Shown here one piece after another: positions 8,389 through 18,457 of a DNA stretch of 64,000 nucleotides. A program made the translations under genes and the position numbers. Source of the stretch: Streptomyces sp. RFCAC02. GTDB taxonomy: Bacteria; Actinomycetota; Actinomycetes; Streptomycetales; Streptomycetaceae. Location of the stretch: NCBI RefSeq assembly GCF_004193175.1, contig NZ_SAUH01000001.1, forward strand, positions 781,001 through 845,000, given 5' to 3'. Numbering within the stretch: the first letter of the stretch is position 1; each line of letters begins with the position of its first letter. A model generated the notes under the pieces. The model was given only the letters and a program-made list of their open reading frames with translations. It did not search any database and had not been told where the DNA came from.

Positions 8389-9591
8389 TCACCCGTGACG
8401 TGCGACTCGTCCCGTCGCCACCAGGAGCACGGCCGCGATCACGGCGATCACGGCCCCGGAGAAGAACATCCAGGTCGCGTCACCGGCTCCGGCGAGTCCG
8501 CCGACGAGGGTGCCGACCCCGATGCCGATGTAGATGCCGGAGGAGTTCAGCGCGATCACGAGCGGTGCCTCGTTCGGCGCGGCGGCGATGAGGCGGTGCT
8601 GCTGGGGCGGGGTCTGGCACCAACTGCTCGCGCCCCAGGCGAAGGCGAGCACGCCGACCGGGACCGGCAGCACGGCACTCGTCAGGGTCAGCGTGCCGAA
8701 CGCGACGAGCGTGCACGTCATCACCGCGTATCCGACGACGAGCACCCTCGTCCCGCCGAACCTGTCGGTCAGCCTGCCCGACGACTGGGCGCCCGCGACA
8801 GCCCCGACCCCATAGAGGAACAGCATCCACTGAGCCGCGTCCGGTGAGATCCCGACGGCGTCGAACGCGGGGATCGCGTAGGCGTAGGCCGTGTACGCGG
8901 CGGCCATCCCGAGCACCGTGACGGGCAGGATCAGCCGCACGCCGGGATTGCGCAGCACCGACAGCCGCGCCGCCAGCGGCACCCGGTTCCCTCCGGGGAG
9001 CTTCGACAGCAGGACCGCGAGCCCCGCGCCGATCAGCAGGCACAGCAGCGCGACCAGCCCGAGGGCGCTCCGCCACCCCATGACGCGGGAGGCGAGGTTT
9101 CCGAGCGGCACGCCGATCGCCGTCGCCACGGTCAGGCCGCTGACGACCAGCGCGAGGGCGCGTCCGCGTCGTTCCGCGGTCACGAGCGACGATGCGACCG
9201 CGCCCGCGTTCGGGGTATAGGCCGCCGCCCCGAGCGCGGCCAGCACACGCGAGGTCATCAGGAGCGCGAAGTTCGGGGCGACCGCGGTGCCCAGGTTGGC
9301 GAGACCGAGAACGACCAGCGCCGCCACCAGCAGGCGTCGGCGTGGCACGGTGGCGGTGACGGTCGCGAGCAGCGGGGAGAACACCGCGTAGCAGATCGCG
9401 AAGACCGTCACCGAGTAGCCCGCCGCCGCCTCGGTCACACCGAGTTCGTCCGCCATCTGCGGCAGGAACCCGGCGACGACGAAAGCGTCGGTCCCCACGG
9501 CGAACGTGCCGAGCGCCAGGAGGGAGACCTGGCTGCCGGAGCGCCGTGGAGCGGTCGGCGGTGCGTCACTGCCCGTTATCGAGATAGTCAA
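8389..9591 (-). CDS. MFS transporter (DHA1-like drug efflux)
   Basis: A 400-residue membrane protein with about twelve hydrophobic segments, starting with LALGTFAVGTDAFVVAGFLP, the first helix typical of 12-TM DHA1 exporters of the AraJ/CmlA kind. The conserved loop after TM2 is degenerate (ATVPRRRLL). The start is a TTG at 9591 with AAGGAG about ten bases upstream. It lies downstream of an Rrf2 regulator and a hydrolase on the same strand, but a terminator hairpin at 9617-9642 separates it from the Rrf2 gene, so read-through may be conditional. Substrate unknown. Confidence 0.85.
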   Translation of the reverse strand: MTISITGSDAPPTAPRRSGSQVSLLALGTFAVGTDAFVVAGFLPQMADELGVTEAAAGYSVTVFAICYAVFSPLLATVTATVPRRRLLVAALVVLGLANLGTAVAPNFALLMTSRVLAALGAAAYTPNAGAVASSLVTAERRGRALALVVSGLTVATAIGVPLGNLASRVMGWRSALGLVALLCLLIGAGLAVLLSKLPGGNRVPLAARLSVLRNPGVRLILPVTVLGMAAAYTAYAYAIPAFDAVGISPDAAQWMLFLYGVGAVAGAQSSGRLTDRFGGTRVLVVGYAVMTCTLVAFGTLTLTSAVLPVPVGVLAFAWGASSWCQTPPQQHRLIAAAPNEAPLVIALNSSGIYIGIGVGTLVGGLAGAGDATWMFFSGAVIAVIAAVLLVATGRVARHG

Positions 9592-9610
9592 TGTCCCGAT
9601 TCTCCTTTCA

Positions 9611-9642
9611 AGAAAAGCCCGACGCGACAGAAGGCGTCGGGC
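9611..9642 (-). terminator. Intrinsic terminator or attenuator between Rrf2 and MFS genes
   Basis: Arms GCCCGACGC (9617-9625) and GCGTCGGGC (9634-9642) form a perfect 9-bp stem with an 8-base loop. In minus orientation it is followed by TTTTCTT. The T-tract runs almost into the ribosome site of the MFS gene, so this could stop Rrf2 transcripts or attenuate MFS expression. Confidence 0.7.
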
Positions 9643-9655
9643 GGTGCGGGCGGAG

Positions 9656-10132
9656 TCAGGCGATGCGTTCGACGAAGCGGCGTGTGCGCCGCTCGGCCGT
9701 GGCGGGGGTGGTGGCGATGACGTCGGCGAGCGTCTGGTTCGCGAGTTGGCGCTGCCAGGCGAGTTCGGCCTTCCGCATGGCCATCGAGATGCCGCAGGGG
9801 TGTGCGAACTCCTCGGGTGCCCCGGTCCGTCCGGCTCCGCGCCGGCGGATCTCGGTGCACTGGAACGGGTCGGTGCCGCCCTCGATCGCGGTCACGACGT
9901 CCATGAGGCTGATGGCCTCGGGGGCGCGGCCGAGCCGGTAGCCGCCGCGTGCGCCTGCCTCCGAGCGGAGGATGCCCGCTTTGGCGAGGGGTTGCAACTG
10001 CTTCTTCAGGTACTCCGGGGGCAGGTCGAACACCTCCGCGAGCCGGCCGACGGGGAGGGGTGCCAGGTCGTCGAGCCAGGCGAGGACGAGGCAGCAGTGC
10101 AGACCCCACTCCACGCCTTCGGTCATGCGCAT
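9656..10132 (-). CDS. Rrf2-family transcriptional regulator
   Basis: A 158-residue regulator. The N-terminal winged helix has LAEVFDLPPEYLKKQLQPLAKAG, then the Rrf2 wing GARGGYRLGR. Single cysteines occur at CTEIRRR and HPCGIS rather than the three-Cys cluster of IscR/NsrR, so an Fe-S cluster is uncertain. The start at 10132 is ten bases after the hydrolase stop; a second ATG lies at 10126. GGAGG is about 15 bases upstream, a long spacing. Its operon position suggests it senses something related to the hydrolase substrate or the MFS cargo. Confidence 0.85.
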   Translation of the reverse strand: MRMTEGVEWGLHCCLVLAWLDDLAPLPVGRLAEVFDLPPEYLKKQLQPLAKAGILRSEAGARGGYRLGRAPEAISLMDVVTAIEGGTDPFQCTEIRRRGAGRTGAPEEFAHPCGISMAMRKAELAWQRQLANQTLADVIATTPATAERRTRRFVERIA

Positions 10133-10142
10133 ATCCGGGATA

Positions 10143-11126
10143 CTACACCTCCCGATTGGGTGGCCCGCCCGGCCGGGTCCGGTGGGGCCGACCGGCGCCG
10201 GTGACGAAGTCCGTCACCGCGGCGGCGACGGCCTCGGGCTGCTCGTCGGGGATGAAGTGACCGGCGCCGGGCACGACGATCCCGGTGACGTCGTCGGCCC
10301 AGGGACCGATGGATGCGGCCATGTCCGGAACGGAGCCGTGACTGCTGGAGATCCCGAGGACGGGCACGGCGAGGCGCCCCCGTTCGAGCGCCTCGCGGTT
10401 CCTGCGCGCCGACTCCGCGGCGTCCCGGTAGTACGCGAGGGAAGCGCGCAGGCCGCCGTCGGCGGCGACGGCGGCCGCGTAGTGGTCGATTTCGGCGTCG
10501 TCGAACGTGTCGGGCGACAGGGCCTTCGCCTTCAGGAACCAGCCGACGTACGCGCGCTCGCGGCCTGCGAGCAGCGTCTCGGGCAGGCCGGGCACGACGT
10601 GGAACGCGAAATGCCAGGTCTTCCACGCCCGTTCCGGGTCGGTGGGGATCGCCTCCGGGAGAGTGATCCCGGGAATCCCGGCGTCGAGCAGCGCGACCCC
10701 GCGCAGGTCGCCCCCGAAGCCGAGGGCGAGGGAGAAGGCGACCCAGGCGCCGATGTCGTGGGCGACCAGGGAGTAGACCGGCACTCCGAGGGCCTTCACG
10801 GCGGCGTGGACGTGCGCGGCGACCGTGTGCGTGTCGTAGCCGCGCTCCGGACGCTCGGAATGGCCCTGGCCCGGCAGGTCGATCGCGATGACGTGGAACC
10901 GGCGGGCGAGGCCGGGCATCACCTTGCGCCAGGCCCACCAGGTCTGCGGGAAGCCCGCGAGCAGGACGACGGCCGGTCCGCCCGGCCGTCCGCCCTCGAC
11001 GGCGTGGAGGCGGACGCCGTCCGCGTCGACCCAGCGGTGGGTGAATCCGGGCAGGTGCCGCAGCGGCAGGCCGCGGACGGGGTTGCCTTCCGAGGCGTGG
11101 AGAGCGCTGGTCGCCGAGCCGGTCAC
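10143..11126 (-). CDS. Alpha/beta hydrolase (epoxide hydrolase/haloacetate dehalogenase-like)
   Basis: A 327-residue alpha/beta-hydrolase. AGFPQTWWAW is the oxyanion-hole segment (HGFP in relatives, with His replaced by Ala). VAHDIGAW has an Asp nucleophile, as in epoxide hydrolases and haloacetate dehalogenases rather than esterases. GAGHFIPDEQPE carries the catalytic His. GTG at 11126 follows GGAGG by five bases and is preferred over a TTG at 11192 that lies inside the operator. It is the first gene of a minus-strand operon with Rrf2, and diverges from the TetR gene. Confidence 0.85.
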   Translation of the reverse strand: MTGSATSALHASEGNPVRGLPLRHLPGFTHRWVDADGVRLHAVEGGRPGGPAVVLLAGFPQTWWAWRKVMPGLARRFHVIAIDLPGQGHSERPERGYDTHTVAAHVHAAVKALGVPVYSLVAHDIGAWVAFSLALGFGGDLRGVALLDAGIPGITLPEAIPTDPERAWKTWHFAFHVVPGLPETLLAGRERAYVGWFLKAKALSPDTFDDAEIDHYAAAVAADGGLRASLAYYRDAAESARRNREALERGRLAVPVLGISSSHGSVPDMAASIGPWADDVTGIVVPGAGHFIPDEQPEAVAAAVTDFVTGAGRPHRTRPGGPPNREV

Positions 11127-11171
11127 GGGGGCCTCCGTCGGTGTCGGGTGTGCGGTCCCGAACGCTAACAC

Positions 11172-11195
11172 ATCTTGGACCGATTGGTTCAAGAT
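11172..11195. promoter_or_regulatory. TetR-type operator between hydrolase and TetR genes
   Basis: The arms ATCTTGGACC (11172-11181) and GGTTCAAGAT (11186-11195) are inverted repeats with one mismatch and a 4-base centre, 24 bases in all. The size and divergent setting fit autoregulation by the TetR protein starting at 11250, and repression of the hydrolase operon. Confidence 0.75.
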
Positions 11196-11249
11196 AGGAT
11201 GGCGAGCGGCACGGACCGAACCATCGACGCATCGGCAAGGAAGTCCCGC

Positions 11250-11834
11250 GTGGCAGGCAAGAAGCAGTTCGACATGGATACAGCGCTCGACGCCGCGATG
11301 ACCCAGTTCTGGCGCGACGGCTACGCCGACACCTCATTGGACGACCTGTCACGGGCGACCGGCCTGAACCGCAGTTCCATCTACTCCTCCCTCGGCGACA
11401 AGGACACGCTCTTCCTGCGCTGCCTGGATCGCTACACCGCGCGCTACGGCGAGAAGTACGACGCCGCCCTGTCGTGCGCCGCCTCGGACCCCGTCGCCGC
11501 TCTTCGCGCGTTCTTCGACGTCACCCTGGAACGCATCGCCGATCCCGGACTGCCCGATGGATGTCTGATCGCCCAGTCGGCCATGGCGATTCCCGTGCTG
11601 AGCCCGAACGTCGCGGCGCACGCCGAGCGGGCGCTCGGCCTCCAGTGCCTGCGCCTGCGCGCCGCGTTCAAGGCCGGCGGGCTGACGGACCGGGACGCCG
11701 AGTCCTTCGCCGTGCACGCGGCGGCCGTGAACCAGTCGCTCGCCGTCATGAGCAGGGCAGGGGCGGATTCGGAACAGCTCCTGGCCGTCGTGGGCGTGAC
11801 CCTCGACGCTCTGTCGCAGACGGTGCGCGCGTAA
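11250..11834 (+). CDS. TetR/AcrR-family regulator
   Basis: A 194-residue repressor. The N-terminal helix-turn-helix reads ALDAAMTQFWRDGYADTSLDDL then ATGLNRSSIYSSLGDKDTLF, typical TetR. The ligand domain follows (PDGCLIAQSAMA). GTG at 11250 has AAGGAAG about seven bases upstream and is preferred; ATG at 11199 and TTG at 11175 are in frame but lie at or inside the operator. It probably controls the divergent hydrolase-Rrf2 operon. Effector unknown; a substrate of the hydrolase is plausible. Confidence 0.87.
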   Translation: MAGKKQFDMDTALDAAMTQFWRDGYADTSLDDLSRATGLNRSSIYSSLGDKDTLFLRCLDRYTARYGEKYDAALSCAASDPVAALRAFFDVTLERIADPGLPDGCLIAQSAMAIPVLSPNVAAHAERALGLQCLRLRAAFKAGGLTDRDAESFAVHAAAVNQSLAVMSRAGADSEQLLAVVGVTLDALSQTVRA

Positions 11835-11857
11835 CGAGGCCGGTACCGCAGCCCGGA

Positions 11858-12877
11858 TCAGGCGGCGCGCAGGTGGGCGGCGGGACCGGCGGCGTCCGGG
11901 CCGAAGCGTGCGCGGGCCAGGTCCACCGCCGCCTCGGCCCTGCGGCGCCGGTCGTCGGACGGGTCGAGCGAGAGCTGGCGCGCCGCGTCCGCGGCGTCCG
12001 CCAGGTCCTCGGCGCGCAGCGCGAGCGACCGGACGCGGGCGCGCTGGAGCCCCAGGGCGTCGTGCAGGGCGTAGGCGGCCGTGACCAGGACCGGTGTGTG
12101 CGCGGTCGGTTCGCGCAGGGTGCGGTGACGGGTGGTCACGCTGCGGTCGGCGTACCGGACGGTGAGGGTGAGGGCACGGGCGCACTGCCCGGTGCCGCGC
12201 AGACGGTGGCCGAGGTCGTCGGCCAGGGTGAGGAGGGCGCGGCGGCGGACGCCGGGGTCCAGTTCGTCGTGGCCGAAGCGGTGTTCCGCCGCTGCGGAGC
12301 GGGCCGGCGCCCCCGGGACGACCGGCGTCGGGTCGATGCCGCGCACCAGGTCCCGCACGCGGCGGGCGGTCCGCGCGCCCAGGATGCGCTGGAGCGTGGC
12401 GGGCGGCGCGGCGGCGACGCGTGCGGCGGTGTCCAGGCCGTACGCGGTCAGGGCGCGGGCCGTGGCGGGGCCGATGCCGTGCAGGGCGGCGGGGGGACGG
12501 TCGGCGAGGAACGCGGTGATCGCCGCCGGGTCGTCGGGGACCGCCGTCACGCCGGGGCCCGCGTCCGCCGGTCCCGCGGCGAGCCGGGCGAGCAGCGGAT
12601 TGGGGGCGACGCCGACGGCACAGTCGATGCCGTGCAGGGCGAGGCAGCGGACGCGGAAGAGGCGGGCGAGGCGTTCGGCGTCGAGGCCGAAGTAGCGCAG
12701 GGCGCCGCCGACGTCGGCCAGCGCGGCGTCGGGCGGCAGTGCCTGGACGACGGGGGTGATGTCGCGCAGGACGTCCAGGATCCCGTCGTGGTCGCCCGCG
12801 GACCCGGCGGCGCGGTGACCGGGGAGGGCGCGTACGGAGAGGCCGCGCACGTAGAGGATGTGCCGTCGCGTCGTCAT
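11858..12877 (-). CDS. ImuB-like Y-family polymerase homologue, probably non-catalytic
   Basis: A 339-residue Y-family (UmuC/DinB/ImuB) protein. Thumb and little-finger regions are recognisable (LHGIGPATARALTAYGLDTAARVA, then RDLVRGIDPTPVV). The first metal motif, DMDAFYAS in DinB, is replaced by LYVRGLSVRAL, and the SIDE motif by LADVGGAL, so the acidic triad is largely gone. That is the mark of ImuB, a partner that brings DnaE2 to the sliding clamp in mutagenic repair. Its ATG overlaps the dnaE2 stop by four bases (ATGA). It is shorter than mycobacterial ImuB, and no imuA' is present. Confidence 0.8.
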   Translation of the reverse strand: MTTRRHILYVRGLSVRALPGHRAAGSAGDHDGILDVLRDITPVVQALPPDAALADVGGALRYFGLDAERLARLFRVRCLALHGIDCAVGVAPNPLLARLAAGPADAGPGVTAVPDDPAAITAFLADRPPAALHGIGPATARALTAYGLDTAARVAAAPPATLQRILGARTARRVRDLVRGIDPTPVVPGAPARSAAAEHRFGHDELDPGVRRRALLTLADDLGHRLRGTGQCARALTLTVRYADRSVTTRHRTLREPTAHTPVLVTAAYALHDALGLQRARVRSLALRAEDLADAADAARQLSLDPSDDRRRRAEAAVDLARARFGPDAAGPAAHLRAA

Positions 12878-15800
12878 CCCGCGCTCCCGGGGCTCGCGTG
12901 CCACAGCTTGCGCGGCGGGGTCCCGGCCGGGCCGCCGGCGGGCTTGAGGTCGGCCCAGGGGTGGAGGGCGTAGCCGGTGGGCAGCTCGATCCGGCGCGCG
13001 GTGCCGTCGCCGGCCCCGTCGTCCCCGGCGCCGCCGGGCGTCCCGGGGCCGGCGGCGAGGCGTTCGGCGACCGCGTCGAGGCCGCCGGTGCCGCGCAGTT
13101 CAGCCAGTTCGGCGAGGTCCCAGGCGGCCCGGCCGACCACGCTGAACGCGCGCGGCCCGCGCCGCTGGACGGTGCCGCGCACCAGCAGCAGCCAGGAGTG
13201 GAACACGGTGTGGGCGCAGGCGGCGTGGCTGTCCTCGAAGAACGCCAGGTCGACCAGGCCCGTCATGTCGTCCAGGGTGGCGAAGATGACGCGCCTGCCG
13301 GACCGGATCGGCGGTGTCTGGGTGGCGGCCTTGGCCCCGGCGACGAGGACGGTCTCGCCGTGCGCGGCGTCGCGCAGCCGGTGGGCCGGGACCACGCCGA
13401 GTTCGCGGAGGAACGCGCGGTGGCCGGTCAGCAGGTGGTGCGCGGTCTCCATGCCGAGGACGTCGAGTTCGGCGTCGACCCGCTCCCCGGCGTCGAGGTC
13501 GGGCAGCCCGGCGGGCGGTGTGCCGCCGGCGCCGCCGAGGGGGAGCTGCCGGCCGCCGCTGCCGCCGGCGGGGCGCCGGTGGAGTTCGGCGATGTGGAGG
13601 AGCAGGTCGCGGCGGTTGGCGCCGAAGGCGTCGAGGGCACCGACCGTGGCCAGCCGTTCCGCGACCGGGCGGGAGGGCGCGGCACGGTGGAGGAAGTCGG
13701 TCAGGGAGGCGTACGGGCGGCCGGCGGCGATGCGGCCGGCCTCCTCCTCGCTGATGCCCCGGACGTCCTGGAGCCCGAGCCGGACGCCCCACCGGCCCCC
13801 ATCCCCTTTCGAATCGGACTCCAGTTCGATTCGATAGGCGGTGTCCGACGCGTTGACGTCGAGGGGCAGCACGGGGACGCCGCGCCGCCGCGCGTCGGCG
13901 AGCAGCAGCCGCTTCGGGTACATGCCCGGGTCGTGGGTGAGCAGCCCTGCGTAGAACGCGGCCGGGTGGTGCGCCTTCAGCCACGCCGACTGGTACGTCG
14001 GCACGGCGAACGCGACGGCGTGCGCCTTGCAGAAGCCGAACGACCCGAACGACGCCACGATCTCCCACGTCTCGGACACCACGCCGGGCTCGTACCCGCG
14101 CCGTTCCGCCTCCGCCGTGAACCAGTCGCGGACCCGCTCGCGCCGCTCGGGATCGGACAGCGCGCGCCGCGCCTCGTCGGCCAGCGCGCGGTCGCAGCCG
14201 GTGAGGGTGGCCACGACGCCGATGACCTGCTCGTGGAAGACGACGACGCCATGGGTCTCCCGCAGGATCGGCTCCAGGTGGGGGTGCGGGTAGCGGGGGC
14301 GGCGGCCCGACCTGCCCTCGATGAACGGGCGCACCATGTCGGCGCCGACCGGCCCGGGCCGGAACAGCGATATGTCGACAACGAGGTCGTGGAACGTCTC
14401 CGGCTGGAGCCGCGCGATCAGGTCGCGCTGGCCCGGCGACTCGATCTGGAAGCAGCCGAGCGTCCCGGACGACCTGATCAGCCGGTAGGTGGCGGGGTCG
14501 CCGGGCGGCAGGCGGTCGAGGTCGACCGTCCCGGCCCCGGCCCGCCGGGTCTCGGCGACCGCGTGCGCCATCGCCGACTGCATCCGCACGCCCAGCACGT
14601 CCAGCTTGAGGAGGCCGAGCTCCTCCACGTCCTCCTTGTCGAACTGCGACATGGCGAACCCCTCGCCGCTCGTCGGCACCACGGGCGTACGGGCGCGCAG
14701 CGACGTGTCCGACAGCAGCACGCCGCAGGGGTGCATGGCCACGCCGCGCGGCAGGGCGTCCAGGGCCTCGACCAGGTCCCACATGCGCGGGTCGAGCGCG
14801 CCGGTGTCCAGGCCGCGCAGCTCGGGCAGCTCGGCGAGGGCGGCGCGCGCGTCCCTGGCCCTGATGTGCGGGAACGCCGTGGCCAGCCGCCCGGTCCGGT
14901 CCGGGTCGAGGCCGAGCGCGAGGCCGACGTCCCGGACGGCGTGCCGCACGCGGTACGTCTCGGGCATCGCGAGGGTCGCGACCCGCCGCTCGCCGAACCG
15001 GTCGAAGATCGCCCGGTAGGCGTCGAGGCGGCGGGCGGACTCCACGTCGATGTCGATGTCCGGCAGCACGGCGCGGCGCGGCGAGAGGAACCGCTCCATG
15101 AGCAGGCCGTGCTCGACCGGGTCGGCGTGCGCGATGCCGAGGAGGTGGTTGACGAGGGAGCCGGCGCCCGATCCGCGCGCCGCGACCCGGATGCCGAGGT
15201 CCCGGATGTCCCCGACGACCTGCGCGACGGTGAGGAAGTACGAGGCGTAGCCGAGGCGCGCGATGACGTCCAGCTCCTCCTCCAGGCGGTCCCAGCGCGC
15301 GCGGTCGCGGTCGAGGCGGCGGGCGACCAGCCCCGCCGCGCAGCGGGAGCGCAGCACGCGGTCGGCGGTGCGGTCGGCCGCGCCGACGAGGCGGGCCTCG
15401 GGGAAGTGGACGCCGCCGATGCCGAGGTCGCGGCCCGGATCGACGCGGCAGGCCGCCGCCGTCTCCTCGGTGCGGTCGAGCAGGCGGCGCGCGGCACCGG
15501 CGCCGAGGCCGGCGGCCTCGGCGGCTGCGTGCGCGGCGCGGGCCATGGCCCCGGGGTCCTTGACCCAGCGCTCACCGCTGTCGTGCGGGCCGCGCGGGTC
15601 GATGGGCACGAGGCGGCGCGCGGCGTCCAGGACGTCGGCGACCGGCCCCTGGCCCGGGTCCGCGTACCGGACGGCGCCCGTGAGGACCGGCGTGATCCCG
15701 CTCTCGGCGGCGAGGCCGAGCGTACGGGCGGCCGTACGGAGCGGACCGCTCGCGTCCACGGCGAGGCGGAGGGCGTCGCCGCAGACCTCGCGCCAGGGGG

Positions 15801-16344
15801 CGACGAGGCGGGCGGCCAGGTCGGGGCGGCCGGCGGCCAGGGCGCGGCCGGTCTCCGAGTCGGGGCCGAGGAGGACGGTCAGGCCGTCCGTGCCGCCGGC
15901 CGCCACCTCGGCCCAGGGCAGCAGGGGGCGGCCGCCCGCGCCGCCGGTCCCGGCGTGGGCGGCGGTGACGAGGCGGCACAGCGCCGCCCAGCCGGCGGCG
16001 CCGTCCCGGGCGAGGAAGACCGCGCGGGGAGCGGACTCGTCGGTGAACGCGCCCCCGCGCACGGGGGTGCGGCGACGGCTCGCGGCATCCCGGTGCGCGC
16101 CGCCCGCCGCCGGGCCGCCCGTGACCGGCGCGACCGCGAGGTCGGTGCCGTAGAGCGGACGGACGCCGGCGGCGGCGCAGGCGCGGGTGAACCGGACGGC
16201 GCCCGCGAGGGTGTCGCGGTCGGTCAGGGCCATGGCGTCCATGCCGCGCTCGGCGGCCCGCTCCGCGAGGCGTTCGGGGTGCGAGGCGCCGTACCGGACC
16301 GAGAATCCGGACGCGACCCGCAGGTGCGTGAACCGCGGGGCCAT
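12874..16344 (-). CDS. dnaE2: Error-prone DNA polymerase DnaE2
   Basis: A 1156-residue C-family polymerase. The N-terminal PHP domain starts HLRVASGFSVRYGASHPE. RGSGAGSLVNHLLGI and LPDIDIDVES with the catalytic Asp residues mark the palm, GVVVFHEQ the fingers, and an OB fold (RRVIFATLDDMTGLVDLAFF) lies near the C-terminus. Length and the lack of the longer DnaE1 tail fit DnaE2, which copies past damaged bases. ATG at 16344 follows GGGAGGTG. The downstream ImuB-like gene is translationally coupled, and an SOS box lies 80 bases upstream, so damage induction is expected. Confidence 0.93.
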   Translation of the reverse strand: MAPRFTHLRVASGFSVRYGASHPERLAERAAERGMDAMALTDRDTLAGAVRFTRACAAAGVRPLYGTDLAVAPVTGGPAAGGAHRDAASRRRTPVRGGAFTDESAPRAVFLARDGAAGWAALCRLVTAAHAGTGGAGGRPLLPWAEVAAGGTDGLTVLLGPDSETGRALAAGRPDLAARLVAPWREVCGDALRLAVDASGPLRTAARTLGLAAESGITPVLTGAVRYADPGQGPVADVLDAARRLVPIDPRGPHDSGERWVKDPGAMARAAHAAAEAAGLGAGAARRLLDRTEETAAACRVDPGRDLGIGGVHFPEARLVGAADRTADRVLRSRCAAGLVARRLDRDRARWDRLEEELDVIARLGYASYFLTVAQVVGDIRDLGIRVAARGSGAGSLVNHLLGIAHADPVEHGLLMERFLSPRRAVLPDIDIDVESARRLDAYRAIFDRFGERRVATLAMPETYRVRHAVRDVGLALGLDPDRTGRLATAFPHIRARDARAALAELPELRGLDTGALDPRMWDLVEALDALPRGVAMHPCGVLLSDTSLRARTPVVPTSGEGFAMSQFDKEDVEELGLLKLDVLGVRMQSAMAHAVAETRRAGAGTVDLDRLPPGDPATYRLIRSSGTLGCFQIESPGQRDLIARLQPETFHDLVVDISLFRPGPVGADMVRPFIEGRSGRRPRYPHPHLEPILRETHGVVVFHEQVIGVVATLTGCDRALADEARRALSDPERRERVRDWFTAEAERRGYEPGVVSETWEIVASFGSFGFCKAHAVAFAVPTYQSAWLKAHHPAAFYAGLLTHDPGMYPKRLLLADARRRGVPVLPLDVNASDTAYRIELESDSKGDGGRWGVRLGLQDVRGISEEEAGRIAAGRPYASLTDFLHRAAPSRPVAERLATVGALDAFGANRRDLLLHIAELHRRPAGGSGGRQLPLGGAGGTPPAGLPDLDAGERVDAELDVLGMETAHHLLTGHRAFLRELGVVPAHRLRDAAHGETVLVAGAKAATQTPPIRSGRRVIFATLDDMTGLVDLAFFEDSHAACAHTVFHSWLLLVRGTVQRRGPRAFSVVGRAAWDLAELAELRGTGGLDAVAERLAAGPGTPGGAGDDGAGDGTARRIELPTGYALHPWADLKPAGGPAGTPPRKLWHASPGSAG

Positions 16345-16423
16345 CGCGCACCTCCCGTCACACCTGTCACGACTTCCCCTGTCCCCCGGCGACCACTGGT
16401 CCGGGTCCACCATAAACCAGCCA

Positions 16424-16439
16424 TCGAACATGCGTACGA
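16424..16439 (-). promoter_or_regulatory. SOS (LexA) box of dnaE2
   Basis: TCGAACATGCGTACGA matches the actinobacterial LexA site TCGAAC-N4-GTTCGA in 11 of 12 fixed positions. It is 80 bases upstream of dnaE2. The recN box at 48536 shares the core CGAACAYGCGTACGA, which supports both. Confidence 0.82.
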
Positions 16440-16540
16440 CTCTTTTGGGCGCAGGTCAGCGGCTCCCGGGCGTCCGCACCTGGCCGGGGACTGGCCGAAA
16501 CCCACCCCACGCCCCTCCCGGGACGCGTTACGCTGCCCGG

Positions 16541-17227
16541 GTGGCGCTCCCCCCTGATCTGGTGATCTTCGACTGCGACGGCGTGCTGGTGGACAGCGAG
16601 CCCCTCGCGCTGCGCGTCTGCGTCGGCCTCGGTGCCGAACTCGGCTGGCCCCTGACCGAGCACGAGGTCGTCGACCGCTTCCTCGGCCGTTCGGAGCGCG
16701 CCGTCCGCGCCCAGATCGCGGACCGGCTCGGCGAGGCGGCGGCCGAGCGCTGGAGCGAGCAGTACCGGCTGCGGCTGGCCGGGATCATCGAGACCGAGCT
16801 GGCCGGGGTCGAGGGCGTCGTGGAGGTCCTCGACGCCCTCGACGCGCACGGCCCCCTCCTTCACTGCATCGCCTCAAGCGGCAGCCACGGGAAGATGCGC
16901 CGCACCCTGACCCGCACCGGCCTGTACGAACGGTTCGCCGGCCGCATCTTCAGCGCGTCGGAGGTCGCGCGCGGCAAACCGGAACCCGACCTCTTCCTCC
17001 ACGCCGCGGCGAGCATGGGCGTCCCCCCGGAGCGCTGCGCCGTCGTCGAGGACAGCCAGTACGGCGTCCGCGCCGCGCGCGCGGCCGGGATGCGGTCCTT
17101 CGGCTACGCGGGCGGCCTCACCCCCGCCGCCTGGCTGGCGGGCGGGGACACCGTGGTCTTCTCCGACATGCGGGAGCTGCCCGCCCTGCTCGGCCTCCCC
17201 GGGCCGGGGACTCGCCCCGTGGCGTGA
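16541..17227 (+). CDS. HAD-superfamily phosphatase/phosphomutase
   Basis: A 228-residue HAD subfamily I protein. Motif I is FDCDGVLVDSE near residue 9, motif II is CIASSGS, motif III Lys is in ARGKPEPD, and motif IV is VVEDSQYGVRAA. A helical cap lies between motifs I and II, as in beta-phosphoglucomutase and sugar-phosphate phosphatases. The GTG at 16541 puts motif I at the expected place but has a weak ribosome site. Divergent from dnaE2 and upstream of asd; no clear functional tie to either. Confidence 0.86.
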   Translation: MALPPDLVIFDCDGVLVDSEPLALRVCVGLGAELGWPLTEHEVVDRFLGRSERAVRAQIADRLGEAAAERWSEQYRLRLAGIIETELAGVEGVVEVLDALDAHGPLLHCIASSGSHGKMRRTLTRTGLYERFAGRIFSASEVARGKPEPDLFLHAAASMGVPPERCAVVEDSQYGVRAARAAGMRSFGYAGGLTPAAWLAGGDTVVFSDMRELPALLGLPGPGTRPVA

Positions 17228-18370
<1,143 letters not shown>

Positions 18371-18395
18371 GGCACCACAGCGGCACGAGCCGCAC

Positions 18396-18431
18396 GAGGG
18401 GGGCGCGGACGCCCGGTTCCGCGCCCCCCTC
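18396..18431 (+). terminator. Terminator after asd
   Basis: Arms GAGGGGGGCGCG (18396-18407) and CGCGCCCCCCTC (18420-18431) make a perfect 12-bp GC stem with a 12-base loop, 25 bases after the asd stop. There is no U-tract, as is common in Streptomyces. It may also act on the convergent gene ending at 18458. Confidence 0.75.
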
Positions 18432-18457
18432 GGCCTGTCCGCCGGAGCCCGGTGGCC

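Noticed and set aside
8183..8398. Plus-strand frame starting just after the desA iron box
   Set aside because: No ribosome site, Pro/Arg-rich composition, and it lies antisense to the desA upstream region.
12898..16557. A 1219-codon plus-strand open frame
   Set aside because: Exact antisense of dnaE2; no family pattern.
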